A DNA stretch of 64,000 bases, taken from assembly GCA_025363755.1 (NCBI GenBank), contig JANYLQ010000027.1, forward strand, positions 1 through 64,000. The letters run 5' to 3'. This DNA is from Hyphomicrobiales bacterium. Its GTDB lineage: Bacteria > Pseudomonadota > Alphaproteobacteria > Rhizobiales > Aestuariivirgaceae. Position numbers and translations under genes: made by a program. Positions 47,391 through 56,588 of this stretch are shown piece after piece (positions within the stretch are counted from its first letter, which is position 1; each line of letters begins with the position of its first letter). A model generated the notes under the pieces. The model made no database searches and was not told where the DNA came from. It saw only the letters and a list, made by a program, of their open reading frames with translations.

Positions 47391-48023
47391 CTATGAACGC
47401 GCTTGATCGGTTTTAGCACGTGGTGGTTTTCCAGCCATTAATTCTTTGGCTTGTTCAATCCAATCTTCACGGGCAACGCGACCCTTTTGCTTTAGGTCGG
47501 CTTCGATACGCTCAACATCTGCAGGTGTCCAAGCAGCGATTTGAGCGAAAGTTGTGACGCCCATATCAGTCAGTGCCTTGTTGATCTTTGGACCAATGCC
47601 GCCGATCAGTGAAATGTCGTCTCCGCCTGAAGGAGCGGCCGCAACCGGGGCTGCCACGGCAGCAGGAGCTGCTACTTTCTTTTCGGCTTTCTTGCCTGAA
47701 GGTTTTGCACCACCCACAAGGATTTCAGTGATTGTCACCGAGGTCAAATCCTGACGGTGACCATTGCGGCGGCGATAATGCTTACGGCGGCGCTTCTTGA
47801 AAATAATCAAATGTGGCCCACGGGCCTGCTTTTCAATTTCGCCGACAACGGTGGCACCAGCCACGAGGGGGGCGCCAACTTGCACATCAGCACCAGCACC
47901 GACCATCAAAACCTGGTCGAAATGAATCTGATCGCCCGAAACACCTTCGAGCTTTTCAATGAGAATTTTATCGTTTGCGGCAACGCGATATTGCTTGCCG
48001 CCTGTCTTAATGACTGCGTACAT
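47391..48023 (-). CDS. rplU: 50S ribosomal protein L21 with C-terminal helix-hairpin-helix extension
   Basis: L21 binds 23S rRNA in the 50S subunit. Residues 1-103 are a normal L21 (MYAVIKTGGKQYRV, HLIIFKKRRRKHYRRRNGHRQ). It is 210 residues because of an Ala/Pro/Lys linker and a helix-hairpin-helix-like module at about 135-203 (ISLIGGIGPKI, TFAQIAAW, EDWIEQAKELMAGKPPRAK). L21 extensions of this kind are known in Rhizobiales, and a similar module ends NuoE in related bacteria. Here L19 carries one too. Upstream lies a 173-bp leader with a small AAATCT/AGATTT hairpin. Confidence 0.97.
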   Translation of the reverse strand: MYAVIKTGGKQYRVAANDKILIEKLEGVSGDQIHFDQVLMVGAGADVQVGAPLVAGATVVGEIEKQARGPHLIIFKKRRRKHYRRRNGHRQDLTSVTITEILVGGAKPSGKKAEKKVAAPAAVAAPVAAAPSGGDDISLIGGIGPKINKALTDMGVTTFAQIAAWTPADVERIEADLKQKGRVAREDWIEQAKELMAGKPPRAKTDQARS

Positions 48024-48196
48024 GTTTTTTCCATTTTCCTTCGCGCCCTTTGGCGGCCTTTCCTAACCCATTGAAGGAAAAGCACTTTTGCAAAAGATTT
48101 CGAAAAATCTTCGGGGTTGCCGGGGGCAGCGCATGATTAACCAAGGGGCTTTTGTCCCTTTGGGTTGGTGGCTTCTATGCAAGGAGCTGGCAAGAG

Positions 48197-49054
48197 TCAA
48201 GGTTTCTGATCGTAGTCCTCGGCTTTTCCGAACTGACTGATCACGCGGTTCACCTCGCCGCCGAAGATGAGGGCCAGGGCTGAGAGATAGACAAAGAACA
48301 TTGCCGCAAACAGGCCTGAGAGCGAGGAATAGGTGGAAGCAAAGGAATTAAAATTGACGAGGTAGATTGAAAATGCCTCTGACAAAATAACCCAGACCAA
48401 AACTGTGAGCACTACGCCCGGAAGGATAAAGCGCATTGGCATTTTTTGGGCAGGCAGAAAGTAATGGGAAATTTGCAGGCCCGTCATCAACAAAATGATT
48501 GCTAATGGATATCGCAGCTCATCGATTGTTGCGTATTTTGCAAGTTCGGTTGGAGCAAACGAGTTGAGGAAAGATTTGAAGACAGGGAACAGCACAAGGA
48601 GAATGGCGACCACCAAAAGAAGTGCCGCGGCACCAATTACGAAGACAACATTCATGGCATAAACATACCAGAGGGAGCGCGTGTCTTTTAAATTATAGGC
48701 GCGGTTCAGACCAACGCGGACAGAGTCCACACCGGCCATGGCGCTCCAGATCGTCAAGGCGGCTGAGATGCTGAGCAACCCACTGCGCGGCACCGTGAGG
48801 ATAGATTGAATTTCACCCGTGAGTGGTTTGATGATTTGTTCCGGTGCCACACTGAGAAGAAAGTTTACAACTTGCTCGGCCAACTTGGCGCTGCCGAAGA
48901 AGCCTGCCAGTGTGGTGAGAAAAATGAGAAATGGGAATATCGAAAAAATTGTGCGGAAGGCGATGTTGCCTGCCAGTGGAATGGCCTCATCTGCAAACAG
49001 GCGCTTGAGGGCATCACGGAACAGTGCCAAGACTGCGAGAATTGAATCATTCAT
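48197..49054 (-). CDS. YihY/virulence factor BrkB family membrane protein
   Basis: A 285-residue protein with six membrane helices of the YihY/BrkB family (PF03631; earlier misnamed RNase BN). Family features: IPLAGNIAFRTIFSIFPFLIFLTTLAGF, the central WSAMAGVDSVRVGLNRAYN and the C-terminal TYSSLSGLFAAMFFVYLSALALIFGGEVN. Function unclear; it may act as a transporter or envelope factor. A hairpin-rich stretch follows the stop (48130-48180) but has only a weak T-tract. Confidence 0.92.
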   Translation of the reverse strand: MNDSILAVLALFRDALKRLFADEAIPLAGNIAFRTIFSIFPFLIFLTTLAGFFGSAKLAEQVVNFLLSVAPEQIIKPLTGEIQSILTVPRSGLLSISAALTIWSAMAGVDSVRVGLNRAYNLKDTRSLWYVYAMNVVFVIGAAALLLVVAILLVLFPVFKSFLNSFAPTELAKYATIDELRYPLAIILLMTGLQISHYFLPAQKMPMRFILPGVVLTVLVWVILSEAFSIYLVNFNSFASTYSSLSGLFAAMFFVYLSALALIFGGEVNRVISQFGKAEDYDQKP

Positions 49055-49088
49055 GGTTCATTTGTAGCGATAAATTTTGAAAGTTCAT

Positions 49089-50000
49089 ATGGCCTCTAAA
49101 CCTTCCAATGCCATACTTGTGGCTGTTGCTCCGGCATTATTTGTGGTGCTGTGGGCGACTGGATTTGTGGTGGCCAAGCTTTCGGCTGGGCATGTGGCAC
49201 CAGTTTGGTTTTTAGGGCTAAGGTTTCCCATTGCCTGCATCTTTATGTTTTGTGTGGCACTTTATCAGCGGGCAGCTTGGCCGGATTTAACTCATGCTTT
49301 TCATGCGAGCGTGGGCGGGGCGTTCATGCATGGTGGGTATTTGGCACCGATCTATTGGGCGGTGGCGCATGGTTTGCCTGCCGGGGTATCGGCACTGATC
49401 GTGGGGTTGCAGCCATTGTTCACCGCGTTTTTAGCGGCGTGGATTTTGGGGGAGCGGATTCATGGGCGGCACTGGTTTGGGCTTTTGGTTGGGTTGATTG
49501 GAATTGCATTGGTGATTTCGCCAAAATTGCATTTTCAAGGTGTGGAAGGGATTACGCCGCTAACCGTTGGGTTGGCGCTGTTTGGTGCTCTGTGCATTTC
49601 ATTCGGCACGGTTTATCAAAAGCGTTTTGCCACAGGCATTGCACTTGCCACAGGTGGCACGTGGCAATATGTGGGTGGCAGTTTGGTGGTGTTGATCAGC
49701 GCCTATTTTGCGGAAGATTTCTTTTTTGATAATTCACATCAGGCCTGGTTTGCGTTGGTTTGGGCGGTGATTGTTTTGTCGATTATCGCCATCACGTTGA
49801 TGATGATTTTGATCCGCGAGGGGGCGGTTTCAAAAGTATCGAGTTTGATATTCTTGGTGCCTGCCGTGGCTGCGCTGATGACTTATGTTTTGTTTGATGA
49901 GACGCTTAACATCATTCAGATTTTGGGCATGGCGGTTTGTGCGGCCGCAGTGTTGATTGTCAATGGCGCGACCACCAAAGTCCCAGCATTAGAAAGATGA
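49089..50000 (+). CDS. EamA (DMT) family transporter
   Basis: A 303-residue inner-membrane transporter with ten predicted helices in two EamA repeats (PF00892). WATGFVVAKLSAGH and PIYWAVAHGLPAGVSALIVGLQPLFTAFLA are the hallmark first-repeat motifs; the second half has the matching AVSKVSSLIFLVPAVAALMTYVLFDETL. Likely exports metabolites or amino acids; substrate unknown. I start at ATG 49089; a TTG lies 12 bp upstream. Its 3' end overlaps the convergent HIG1 gene by 41 nt. Confidence 0.9.
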   Translation: MASKPSNAILVAVAPALFVVLWATGFVVAKLSAGHVAPVWFLGLRFPIACIFMFCVALYQRAAWPDLTHAFHASVGGAFMHGGYLAPIYWAVAHGLPAGVSALIVGLQPLFTAFLAAWILGERIHGRHWFGLLVGLIGIALVISPKLHFQGVEGITPLTVGLALFGALCISFGTVYQKRFATGIALATGGTWQYVGGSLVVLISAYFAEDFFFDNSHQAWFALVWAVIVLSIIAITLMMILIREGAVSKVSSLIFLVPAVAALMTYVLFDETLNIIQILGMAVCAAAVLIVNGATTKVPALER

Positions 50001-50148
50001 CAGCGATGAATTGTAGGCCCACGCGCCAGCGCATGAATTGTTGGGAACGATTTGTATTACCAGCACGCATCATGTTGAAGAGGCCAAGGCACAGCACGAC
50101 GAAAACTGCGCCCATCATGATTGGGCCTGCATAGTTGAAAATATTCAT
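49960..50148 (-). CDS. HIG1-domain twin-transmembrane protein
   Basis: A 62-residue protein with two membrane helices (MGAVFVVLCLGLFNM and FIAVIFLMLGLWW) flanking a loop with the HIG1 motif NRSQQFMRWRVGLQ. Matches the bacterial twin-transmembrane HIG1 family (PF04588) found widely in alphaproteobacteria and related to respiratory supercomplex factors in mitochondria. Its ATG overlaps the upstream SDR stop (ATGA), and its 3' end overlaps the convergent EamA gene. Confidence 0.85.
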   Translation of the reverse strand: MNIFNYAGPIMMGAVFVVLCLGLFNMMRAGNTNRSQQFMRWRVGLQFIAVIFLMLGLWWSRH

Positions 50149-50972
50149 TGGTCAGATACCTTGTTGACAAAACGGTCCATTAGACTTTGCGGCAAAAATC
50201 TGCGTGCAAAGCTCATCAGATGTGTAGGTGTTGTGACATAGTAATGCGCCTTGGGGCGGGGTGATTCAATGGCGTGGATGAGTTTTTCGAGTACTGATTC
50301 CGGCGGCAATTTGAAGCGGTTTGAGCCACCTTTGCCCAAACGCGCACGCTGATCTTCGTAAGCGGCCTTATAGTTTGAAGTTTCGACATTGATGTGCTTT
50401 TCGAAATTTTTGAGCGCCGTTTCGACAAATTTGGTGGCGATGGGGCCGGGCTCTATTGTGGATACGTAGATACCCGTGCCACGAAGTTCGAGACGCATTG
50501 TGTCGGTAATGCCTTCGACAGCGAATTTCGTTGCATTGTAAGCGCCACGCCATTTCATGGCGACGATGCCCAGAACCGAGGAGCAGTTTACGATGCGGCC
50601 TTGGCCATTGGCCCTGAGCATAGGCAGGCAAAGCGTTGTCAATTGATGCCAGCCAAAGAAATTGGCAGCAAACGAGGCTTCCAAGATCTCGCGGCTTAAA
50701 TCTTCCACAGCGCCGGGCTGGCCTGCGGCACCATTGTTAAAGAGCGCATAAAGTTTTCCGCCTGTGCGCTTTGATACTTCATCGGCGCAGGTTTTCACTG
50801 ATCCACGGTCAGCGTAATCCATGATAATTGTTTCAAGACCAAGTTCGGTCAGGCGTTTGGCATCTTCCTTATTACGTACGGTTGCAAAGATACGGTAGCC
50901 ACGCGTCTTCAGGCCTAACGCGCAGGTGTACCCAATGCCGGAGGAACAGCCTGTGATAAGTATCGCCTTCAT
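50145..50972 (-). CDS. SDR family oxidoreductase
   Basis: A 275-residue classical short-chain dehydrogenase. The NAD(P) loop is TGCSSGIGYTCALG, followed by FNNGAAGQPGAVEDL, the catalytic Ser in NCSSVLGIVAMKWRGAYNATKFAVEG with the Tyr-Lys pair (YNATK). The dinucleotide motif is followed by an Arg-containing KTRGYRIFATVRN, suggesting NADP. Substrate unknown. It is the first gene of a two-gene unit with HIG1. Confidence 0.92.
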   Translation of the reverse strand: MKAILITGCSSGIGYTCALGLKTRGYRIFATVRNKEDAKRLTELGLETIIMDYADRGSVKTCADEVSKRTGGKLYALFNNGAAGQPGAVEDLSREILEASFAANFFGWHQLTTLCLPMLRANGQGRIVNCSSVLGIVAMKWRGAYNATKFAVEGITDTMRLELRGTGIYVSTIEPGPIATKFVETALKNFEKHINVETSNYKAAYEDQRARLGKGGSNRFKLPPESVLEKLIHAIESPRPKAHYYVTTPTHLMSFARRFLPQSLMDRFVNKVSDQ

Positions 50973-51073
50973 TTTGTAATCCTTAACTGCCGTATTTGAG
51001 CCTGATTTTTACGGTGTAGAGCAGTTCTTGGTTTTCGCAAGTTGTTAAGGTTTGAGCGATTAGGGTTGGCGAT

Positions 51074-51586
51074 ATGATTAATAAACACCGAATGATTTTG
51101 GTTGGCTTAGCGTTGTTGGCACAGAGCGGATTGGCGCGTGCTGATGAGCCTGTGTCTATGGGTACGTTTGATGACTGGGAAAGTTTTACCTATCAAGACC
51201 AGGGAAAGCCGGTGTGTTATGTCTACTCAACACCGAAAAAAACTGAGTCGCTCAAAAAAGTGAAGCGTGATCCAGTTTATTTTCTGGTTACGAATTATAC
51301 CGGTCGCAAGGTGAAAGGTCAGGTTTCGACGATCATCGGCTATCCGTTTAAAGAATCTTCTTTGGTGACTGTGAAAATTGATAATAATTCGTTTGAGCTT
51401 TACACCAATGGTGATGCCGCTTGGGCATCGGCTGTTGATGTGGATGCGGCCATTGTGAAAGCGATGAAGACGGGCAAATTTATTTCGGTCACCGGCACAT
51501 CGTGGAAGGGCACGGAGACGACTGATACTTATTCACTGGCGGGCATTGCTAAGGCATTGGACAAGATTGACACGGCTTGCAAATAA
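51074..51586 (+). CDS. Invasion-associated locus B (IalB) family protein
   Basis: A 170-residue secreted protein of the IalB family (PF06776). Signal peptide about 1-23 (ILVGLALLAQSGLARA). The mature domain shows DDWESFTYQDQGKPVCYVYS, PVYFLVTNYTG, FELYTNGDAAWA, FISVTGTSWKGTETTDTYSL and the C-terminal TACK; the two Cys likely pair. IalB proteins in Bartonella promote erythrocyte invasion, but the family is widespread in free-living alphaproteobacteria. 10 bp upstream of the phosphodiester glycosidase gene. Confidence 0.9.
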   Translation: MINKHRMILVGLALLAQSGLARADEPVSMGTFDDWESFTYQDQGKPVCYVYSTPKKTESLKKVKRDPVYFLVTNYTGRKVKGQVSTIIGYPFKESSLVTVKIDNNSFELYTNGDAAWASAVDVDAAIVKAMKTGKFISVTGTSWKGTETTDTYSLAGIAKALDKIDTACK

Positions 51587-51596
51587 ATTACGGTTG

Positions 51597-52319
51597 ATGG
51601 CTGCTTGTGTGTTGGCATTCATTTCTTTGAATGTGGCAGCTCATGCTGGTTGTGTCCCGCAAGCTTATAACGATCATTCTTATACAATTTGCAGTTTTGA
51701 TGTGAAGACTGAGCATATGGAGCTCTTTAATCTTGATCAGAATGATATTCCGCTGGGTAACTTTGACCGACTTTCGCAAAAGCTTAAGGCCGAAGGCAAG
51801 ACGCTTATGTTCGCCATGAATGCCGGGATGTATGACCAGAATTTGCGGCCCATTGGACTCTATGTTGAAAATGGCGTTGAGGCCAAAAGACTGAATCGCA
51901 GAAATGGCGGTGGCAATTTTCATTTAAAACCGAATGGCGTGTTTTATATTGCGGGCGATAAAACAGGCGTGATGGAGACTGAGGCTTACGCCAAATCTGG
52001 CATTCAGCCGGACTTTGCAACGCAGTCTGGGCCGATGTTGGTGATCAATAACAAGATTCATCCGAGGCTTTCGCCAACGGGGACATCTTTCAAAATCCGC
52101 AACGGTGTTTGTGTAGCAGATGATCATATGGCGATGTTTGCGATTTCGAATGATCCGGTTGGATTCTACGAATTTGCCAGTCTGTTTAAAGATCAGCTTG
52201 GCTGCAAGAATGCATTGTTCTTGGATGGATCGATTTCTAGCCTTTATAGCACTGAGGTGGGCGGGGTGGGTGGCTATTTGCCCATCGGGCCTATGGTCGG
52301 CGTGTATGAAATGCGCTAG
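51597..52319 (+). CDS. Secreted phosphodiester glycosidase family protein
   Basis: A 240-residue protein with a signal peptide (about 1-19) and the NAGPA-like domain (PF09992), which in other proteins hydrolyses N-acetylglucosamine-1-phosphodiester bonds. Features: MFAMNAGMYDQNLRPIG, GGGNFHLKPNGVFYI, TQSGPMLVINNKIHP, NGVCVADDHMAMFAIS, ALFLDGSISSLYS. The Asn/Asp residues in FAMNAG and FLDG are probable metal or substrate contacts. Probably periplasmic. The start at 51597 is chosen because upstream codons are not signal-like. Cotranscribed with the IalB gene. Confidence 0.85.
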   Translation: MAACVLAFISLNVAAHAGCVPQAYNDHSYTICSFDVKTEHMELFNLDQNDIPLGNFDRLSQKLKAEGKTLMFAMNAGMYDQNLRPIGLYVENGVEAKRLNRRNGGGNFHLKPNGVFYIAGDKTGVMETEAYAKSGIQPDFATQSGPMLVINNKIHPRLSPTGTSFKIRNGVCVADDHMAMFAISNDPVGFYEFASLFKDQLGCKNALFLDGSISSLYSTEVGGVGGYLPIGPMVGVYEMR

Positions 52320-52328
52320 TAGGCGCCC

Positions 52329-53504
52329 ATGACAATGCTTTTACAAACTGCCATTCCGCTGGCTGCCAGCTATATTCCCAATGATTTGCGCCCGACTTTG
52401 GTGGGCTTATCGCGCGAAGATCTGGCTGCTATTCTTGAACGCATTGGCGTTCCTGAAAAGCAGCGCAAGATGCGTATGCGCCAATTGTGGCATTGGATTT
52501 ATCAGCGCGGTAAAACTGATTTTGCTCTCATGACCGATATTTCCAAAGAGGTTCGTGGCCAGTTGGAAGAGGCGTTTGTTTTAACCCGACCTGAAATTGT
52601 GACCGAGCAGGTTTCAACCGATGGCACACGCAAATGGTTGTTGCGTTTGGCACCCGATGCAACGGGTGCGCGGCACGAAATTGAGACCGTCTACATTCCG
52701 GAAGAAGATCGCGGCACGCTTTGTATTTCGTCGCAAGTAGGTTGCACGCTCACGTGTACCTTCTGTCACACCGGCACGCAAAAGCTGGTGCGTAATTTAA
52801 CGGCGGGCGAAATTGCCGGGCAAATTATGCTGGCGCGAGACCGGATTAAAGATTGGCCTGATGATCTGGAAGCCAACCCAAAGCCGCCATCGTCTGGCCG
52901 CTATATCACCAATGTGGTTTTGATGGGTATGGGCGAGCCTTTGTATAATTTTGATAATGTGAAGACGGCGATTAACATTGCCTCTGATGGTGAGGGGCTT
53001 TCCTTGTCGAAGCGCCGGATTACTTTGTCGACGTCAGGCGTGGTGCCGGAGATCGTGCGGGCGGGGCATGAGATTGGTTCATCGCTGGCGATCAGCTTGC
53101 ATGGCACGACCGATGAAATTCGTGACAAGTTGGTGCCGCTCAATAAGAAATATCCAATTGCCGAATTGATGGACGCCTGCACTAAGTATCCAGGCTCGTC
53201 GAACGCGCGGCGCATTACTTTTGAATATGTGATGTTGAAGGGTGTGAACGATAGCGTGGCCGATGCCAAGCGCTTGGTGAAATTGCTGGCGGGGATTCCG
53301 GCGAAGGTTAATCTCATCCCGTTCAACCCATGGCCGGGCACTGCTTATGAATGCAGCGAGTGGGATGTGATTGAGGTGTTTGCCGAGATCTTAAATAATG
53401 CGGGATATGCTTCGCCAGTACGCACCCCAAGAGGCCGCGATATTATGGCGGCGTGTGGGCAGCTGAAGAGTGAGAGCATGAAGGTTAGGGCGAGTGAGAG
53501 GTGA
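52329..53504 (+). CDS. rlmN: 23S rRNA/tRNA adenine-2 methyltransferase RlmN
   Basis: RlmN methylates A2503 of 23S rRNA and A37 of some tRNAs by a radical-SAM mechanism. 391 residues with the [11 protein letters not shown] triad (CxxxCxxC), the N-terminal Ser/Arg-rich [18 protein letters not shown] substrate domain, the central [15 protein letters not shown] and the catalytic Cys near the C-terminus in MAACGQL. Length is normal. It lies 9 bp after the glycosidase gene. Confidence 0.96.
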   Translation: MTMLLQTAIPLAASYIPNDLRPTLVGLSREDLAAILERIGVPEKQRKMRMRQLWHWIYQRGKTDFALMTDISKEVRGQLEEAFVLTRPEIVTEQVSTDGTRKWLLRLAPDATGARHEIETVYIPEEDRGTLCISSQVGCTLTCTFCHTGTQKLVRNLTAGEIAGQIMLARDRIKDWPDDLEANPKPPSSGRYITNVVLMGMGEPLYNFDNVKTAINIASDGEGLSLSKRRITLSTSGVVPEIVRAGHEIGSSLAISLHGTTDEIRDKLVPLNKKYPIAELMDACTKYPGSSNARRITFEYVMLKGVNDSVADAKRLVKLLAGIPAKVNLIPFNPWPGTAYECSEWDVIEVFAEILNNAGYASPVRTPRGRDIMAACGQLKSESMKVRASER

Positions 53505-53568
53505 GTTCTTGATTTTCGCAAACTCTCCGACCAGTATGGTAGCGGCTTAGACAGGATAGGAAGTTGCC

Positions 53569-54468
53569 GTGGCCAATGCGGTTTTTTACCACAAACCAGA
53601 CAGTAAATATGATGACAGCTTCGACAGTTATCATTTCCCATCTCAATATCTATCGCGTGTCACAAAGGTAGTTGGCGATTATATAACTTACTATGGACCA
53701 ATTTTAGGTAAATCAGGTCGGTTTTACACTGGTTTAGGAAAGGTCGTGTCCATCAGGCCAGACTTAGCGCTATCAGATCACTACTATGCAGATATAGAGG
53801 GGTTTTTGGATTTTGATGAACCCGTTCACTACCAATTGAATGGAGGCTTTGAGCGTAAGCTCATCTCAGGGAGTGGATCAGTTAATGGCGGACGTGCTGT
53901 TCAGGCTGTGCGTTTGATAGAGCGATCTGAATTTGATGCGATAATCGAAGCTGGTCTTTCGAAGGCCGACGAATGGCCAGATAGAGTTGATGCCCATGCT
54001 CCCTATTCTTCGTTAGACATGAGCCAAATTATGGGATTTGGTGAAGACCCACAGCCAGAAATAATCCGGTCAGTTAGCCAGCTTATATTAAACAGACCGT
54101 TCAGAGACGCAAAGTTCAAACAACATGTGCGGGTAGTTTACGATAGAACATGTGCATTTACGGGACTGAGATTGATAAACGGGAGAGGTAGGCCAGAGGT
54201 CGAAGCTGCGCATATAAAACCTGTGGAATATAACGGCCCTGATTCAATTCGAAATGGTATTGCGCTATCAGGTACGGTTCATTGGATGTTTGATCGCGGA
54301 TTACTTTCTCTTGCAAATGATTTCACAATTTTAAAATCTAGGCATCTCAATCATGATGTAAGTCATCTATTGCGCCCTGATTTAAAGGCCCTCGTTCCGA
54401 GAGATTCGAAGCTTCAACCACATGCTCATTACCTAGATTGGCATCGAACCAATTGCTTCAAAGATTGA
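53569..54468 (+). CDS. HNH endonuclease (HNH_2 type) with N-terminal domain
   Basis: A 299-residue nuclease. The C-terminal domain has the HNH_2 signature: H215 in VEAAHIKPVEYNG, N229 in RNGIALS and H238 in HWMFDRG. The N-terminal 160 residues (FPSQYLSRVTKVVGDYITYYGPI, TGLGKVVSIRPD) look like a PUA/EVE- or SRA-type DNA-reader, as in other stand-alone restriction-like HNH proteins; this is inferred. Start is GTG, after TAGGAAG. It stands alone between rlmN and argG, next to a dispersed repeat, and codons look more AT-rich than its neighbours, so lateral gain is likely. Confidence 0.8.
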   Translation: MANAVFYHKPDSKYDDSFDSYHFPSQYLSRVTKVVGDYITYYGPILGKSGRFYTGLGKVVSIRPDLALSDHYYADIEGFLDFDEPVHYQLNGGFERKLISGSGSVNGGRAVQAVRLIERSEFDAIIEAGLSKADEWPDRVDAHAPYSSLDMSQIMGFGEDPQPEIIRSVSQLILNRPFRDAKFKQHVRVVYDRTCAFTGLRLINGRGRPEVEAAHIKPVEYNGPDSIRNGIALSGTVHWMFDRGLLSLANDFTILKSRHLNHDVSHLLRPDLKALVPRDSKLQPHAHYLDWHRTNCFKD

Positions 54469-54526
54469 TGGGGTTGCAGCATTCCCCCTCGCCGTGATAG
54501 TTCGCTCCCAAGCACACCACCTCGTT

Positions 54527-54611
54527 CGTCACCCCTGCGGAGGCAGGGGTCCAGCTTTTTTCACGAACTTGTGGGCTAGAAGCTGGATCCCTGCCTTCGC
54601 AGGGATGACGG
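54527..54611. repeat. Dispersed inverted repeat between HNH gene and argG
   Basis: Arms CGTCACCCCTGCGGAGGCAGG... and ...CTGCCTTCGCAGGGATGACG pair over about 28 bp, with GTCCAGC/GCTGGAT at their inner ends. Same family as the copy at 28884-28953 but with a longer, GC-richer loop. Confidence 0.8.
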
Positions 54612-54658
54612 AGTTAAAATGAGATGACTTTAACACTACGATCTAAAAAGAGATTTTC

Positions 54659-55882
54659 ATGACCACTAAATCCAAAATCAAAAAAGTTGTCCTCGCCTAT
54701 TCAGGTGGGCTTGATACTTCGATCATTCTGAAATGGTTGCAGACTGAATATCAGGCTGAAGTTGTGACCTTCACGGCTGATCTGGGCCAGGGTGGCGAGT
54801 TGGAACCGGCGCGTAAGAAGGCCGAGTTGATGGGCATCAAGTCGATCTATGTGGAAGACTTGCGCGAGGAATTTGTGCGGGATTTCGTGTTCCCCATGTT
54901 CCGCGCCAATGCTTTATATGAAGGTGTTTATCTGCTCGGCACATCGATTGCGCGGCCTTTGATTGCCAAGCGCCTCATCGAGATTGCGGCCGAAACAGGT
55001 GCTGATGCGATTGCGCATGGGGCCACGGGCAAGGGCAATGATCAAGTTCGGTTTGAACTGACGGCCTATGCGCTGAACCCCGATATTAAAGTGATCGCCC
55101 CTTGGCGCGAATGGGAATTTAAAAGCCGCACCGACTTGATTACATTTGCGGAAGCGCATCAAATCCCCGTGGCCATGGATAAGCGCGGCGATGCGCCATT
55201 TTCTGTGGATGCGAATTTGCTGCATTCCTCATCGGAAGGCAAAGTGCTGGAAGACCCATGGGAAGAAGCACCGCCTTATGTTTATCAACGCACCATCGCG
55301 CCGGAAGATGCGCCAGATAAGGCGACCTATATTGAAGTTGAATTCAAGAATGGTGATCCCGTTGCGATCAACGGCAAGGCCATGTCTCCTGCCACTTTGC
55401 TCACTGCGCTTAATCAATATGGCCATGACAATGGTATTGGGCGGCTCGATTTGGTCGAGAACCGTTTCGTCGGCATGAAATCGCGCGGTGTTTATGAAAC
55501 GCCGGGTGGTTCGATTTTGTTAGTGGCGCATCGGGCGATGGAGTCACTCACGCTGGACCGTGAAGCAGCACATCTCAAAGATTCGATCATGCCGCGCTAT
55601 GCCGAGCTGATTTATTACGGCTTCTGGTTTGCGCCAGAACGCGAGATGTTGCAGACGATGATTGATAAATCTCAAGAGCATGTGGAAGGCACGATTCGCT
55701 TGAAACTTTACAAAGGCAATGTGATTGTCGTGGGGCGTAAGTCTGTGAAGTCGCTCTATAAGAATGATTTGGTGACATTCGAAGATGATCGCGGCGCTTA
55801 TGACCAAAAAGATGCGGCCGGATTTATACGGTTGAATGCGCTGAGGTTGCGGACGCTGGCGGCACGGAAGCGGAATACTTAA
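54659..55882 (+). CDS. argG: Argininosuccinate synthase
   Basis: ArgG joins citrulline and aspartate using ATP in arginine synthesis. 407 residues. The PP-loop is [16 protein letters not shown], followed by [12 protein letters not shown] and the substrate-binding [36 protein letters not shown] and [13 protein letters not shown]. Length is typical (400-445). Isolated from argC (5.2 kb); ARG genes are dispersed here. Confidence 0.98.
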   Translation: MTTKSKIKKVVLAYSGGLDTSIILKWLQTEYQAEVVTFTADLGQGGELEPARKKAELMGIKSIYVEDLREEFVRDFVFPMFRANALYEGVYLLGTSIARPLIAKRLIEIAAETGADAIAHGATGKGNDQVRFELTAYALNPDIKVIAPWREWEFKSRTDLITFAEAHQIPVAMDKRGDAPFSVDANLLHSSSEGKVLEDPWEEAPPYVYQRTIAPEDAPDKATYIEVEFKNGDPVAINGKAMSPATLLTALNQYGHDNGIGRLDLVENRFVGMKSRGVYETPGGSILLVAHRAMESLTLDREAAHLKDSIMPRYAELIYYGFWFAPEREMLQTMIDKSQEHVEGTIRLKLYKGNVIVVGRKSVKSLYKNDLVTFEDDRGAYDQKDAAGFIRLNALRLRTLAARKRNT

Positions 55883-55940
55883 TCAACGCTTTTAATTTTT
55901 CGGGCCGTGCATGTCTTGGGGTGCTACAAATTGGAACAAC

Positions 55941-56549
55941 ATGAATAGCGAGACGATAGTTCCAATCTTAGTTTGTTGCCTGCTTCTGGCATGGTATCTG
56001 CCGGCAGCGGTTGGAAAATATAGGGGCAAATCAAGCAAGGCTTTGGGCCATGCTGCGATTTGGTTTGCGATGATCGTGGTGTTGATTGGTGGCTACGCGT
56101 TTCGCCCGGAGTTGGCATTTATCAAGGATCGCATGGCCGGTGTACTGATACCCGGGCGGGCAGCTGATAAAGGCGATGGTACTATCGTCATCAGCAAAAG
56201 CAGTGATGATGACCATTTCAGCATTGCTGGCTATATCAACAACCAAAGCACAAGCTTTGTGCTTGATACCGGGGCCAGCGCAGTGGTTCTGACGCATGAC
56301 ACCGCGCAGCGCCTTGGCCTATTGGTAAGCGAAGACAGCTACACTCAAACTGTTTCTACCGCGAATGGCTTGACCAAGGTTGCGCCAATCCGGATTGACG
56401 AATTGCGCATCGCCTCGATTGTTCTCCAAGATGTCAAGGCCAGTGTGGCGCGGCAAGGCGAGCTGGATGTAAATTTGCTTGGCATGTCGTTCCTGTCGCG
56501 TCTGAAAAGCTTTGCGGTCGAAGCCGATCAGCTCACTTTGCGACAATAG
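55941..56549 (+). CDS. TIGR02281-family clan AA aspartic protease
   Basis: A membrane-anchored retropepsin-like aspartic protease. The N-terminal part has two hydrophobic segments; the protease domain has the catalytic motif SFVLDTGASAVVLTHDTAQRLGL and the closing LLGMSFLSRLKSF. Such alphaproteobacterial proteins are single-domain and act as dimers. I prefer ATG 55941, which has GGAAC upstream, over 55911. 202 residues. Substrate unknown. It is convergent with dgkA across 39 bp. Confidence 0.9.
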   Translation: MNSETIVPILVCCLLLAWYLPAAVGKYRGKSSKALGHAAIWFAMIVVLIGGYAFRPELAFIKDRMAGVLIPGRAADKGDGTIVISKSSDDDHFSIAGYINNQSTSFVLDTGASAVVLTHDTAQRLGLLVSEDSYTQTVSTANGLTKVAPIRIDELRIASIVLQDVKASVARQGELDVNLLGMSFLSRLKSFAVEADQLTLRQ

Positions 56550-56588
56550 TTGCGCGACCGTCGAGGATCGGTGTAGGAGATGCTAAAC

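Noticed and set aside
48024-48196. L21 autoregulatory leader upstream of rplU
   Set aside because: There are small hairpins, but nothing matches a known L21 leader and no conservation can be tested here.
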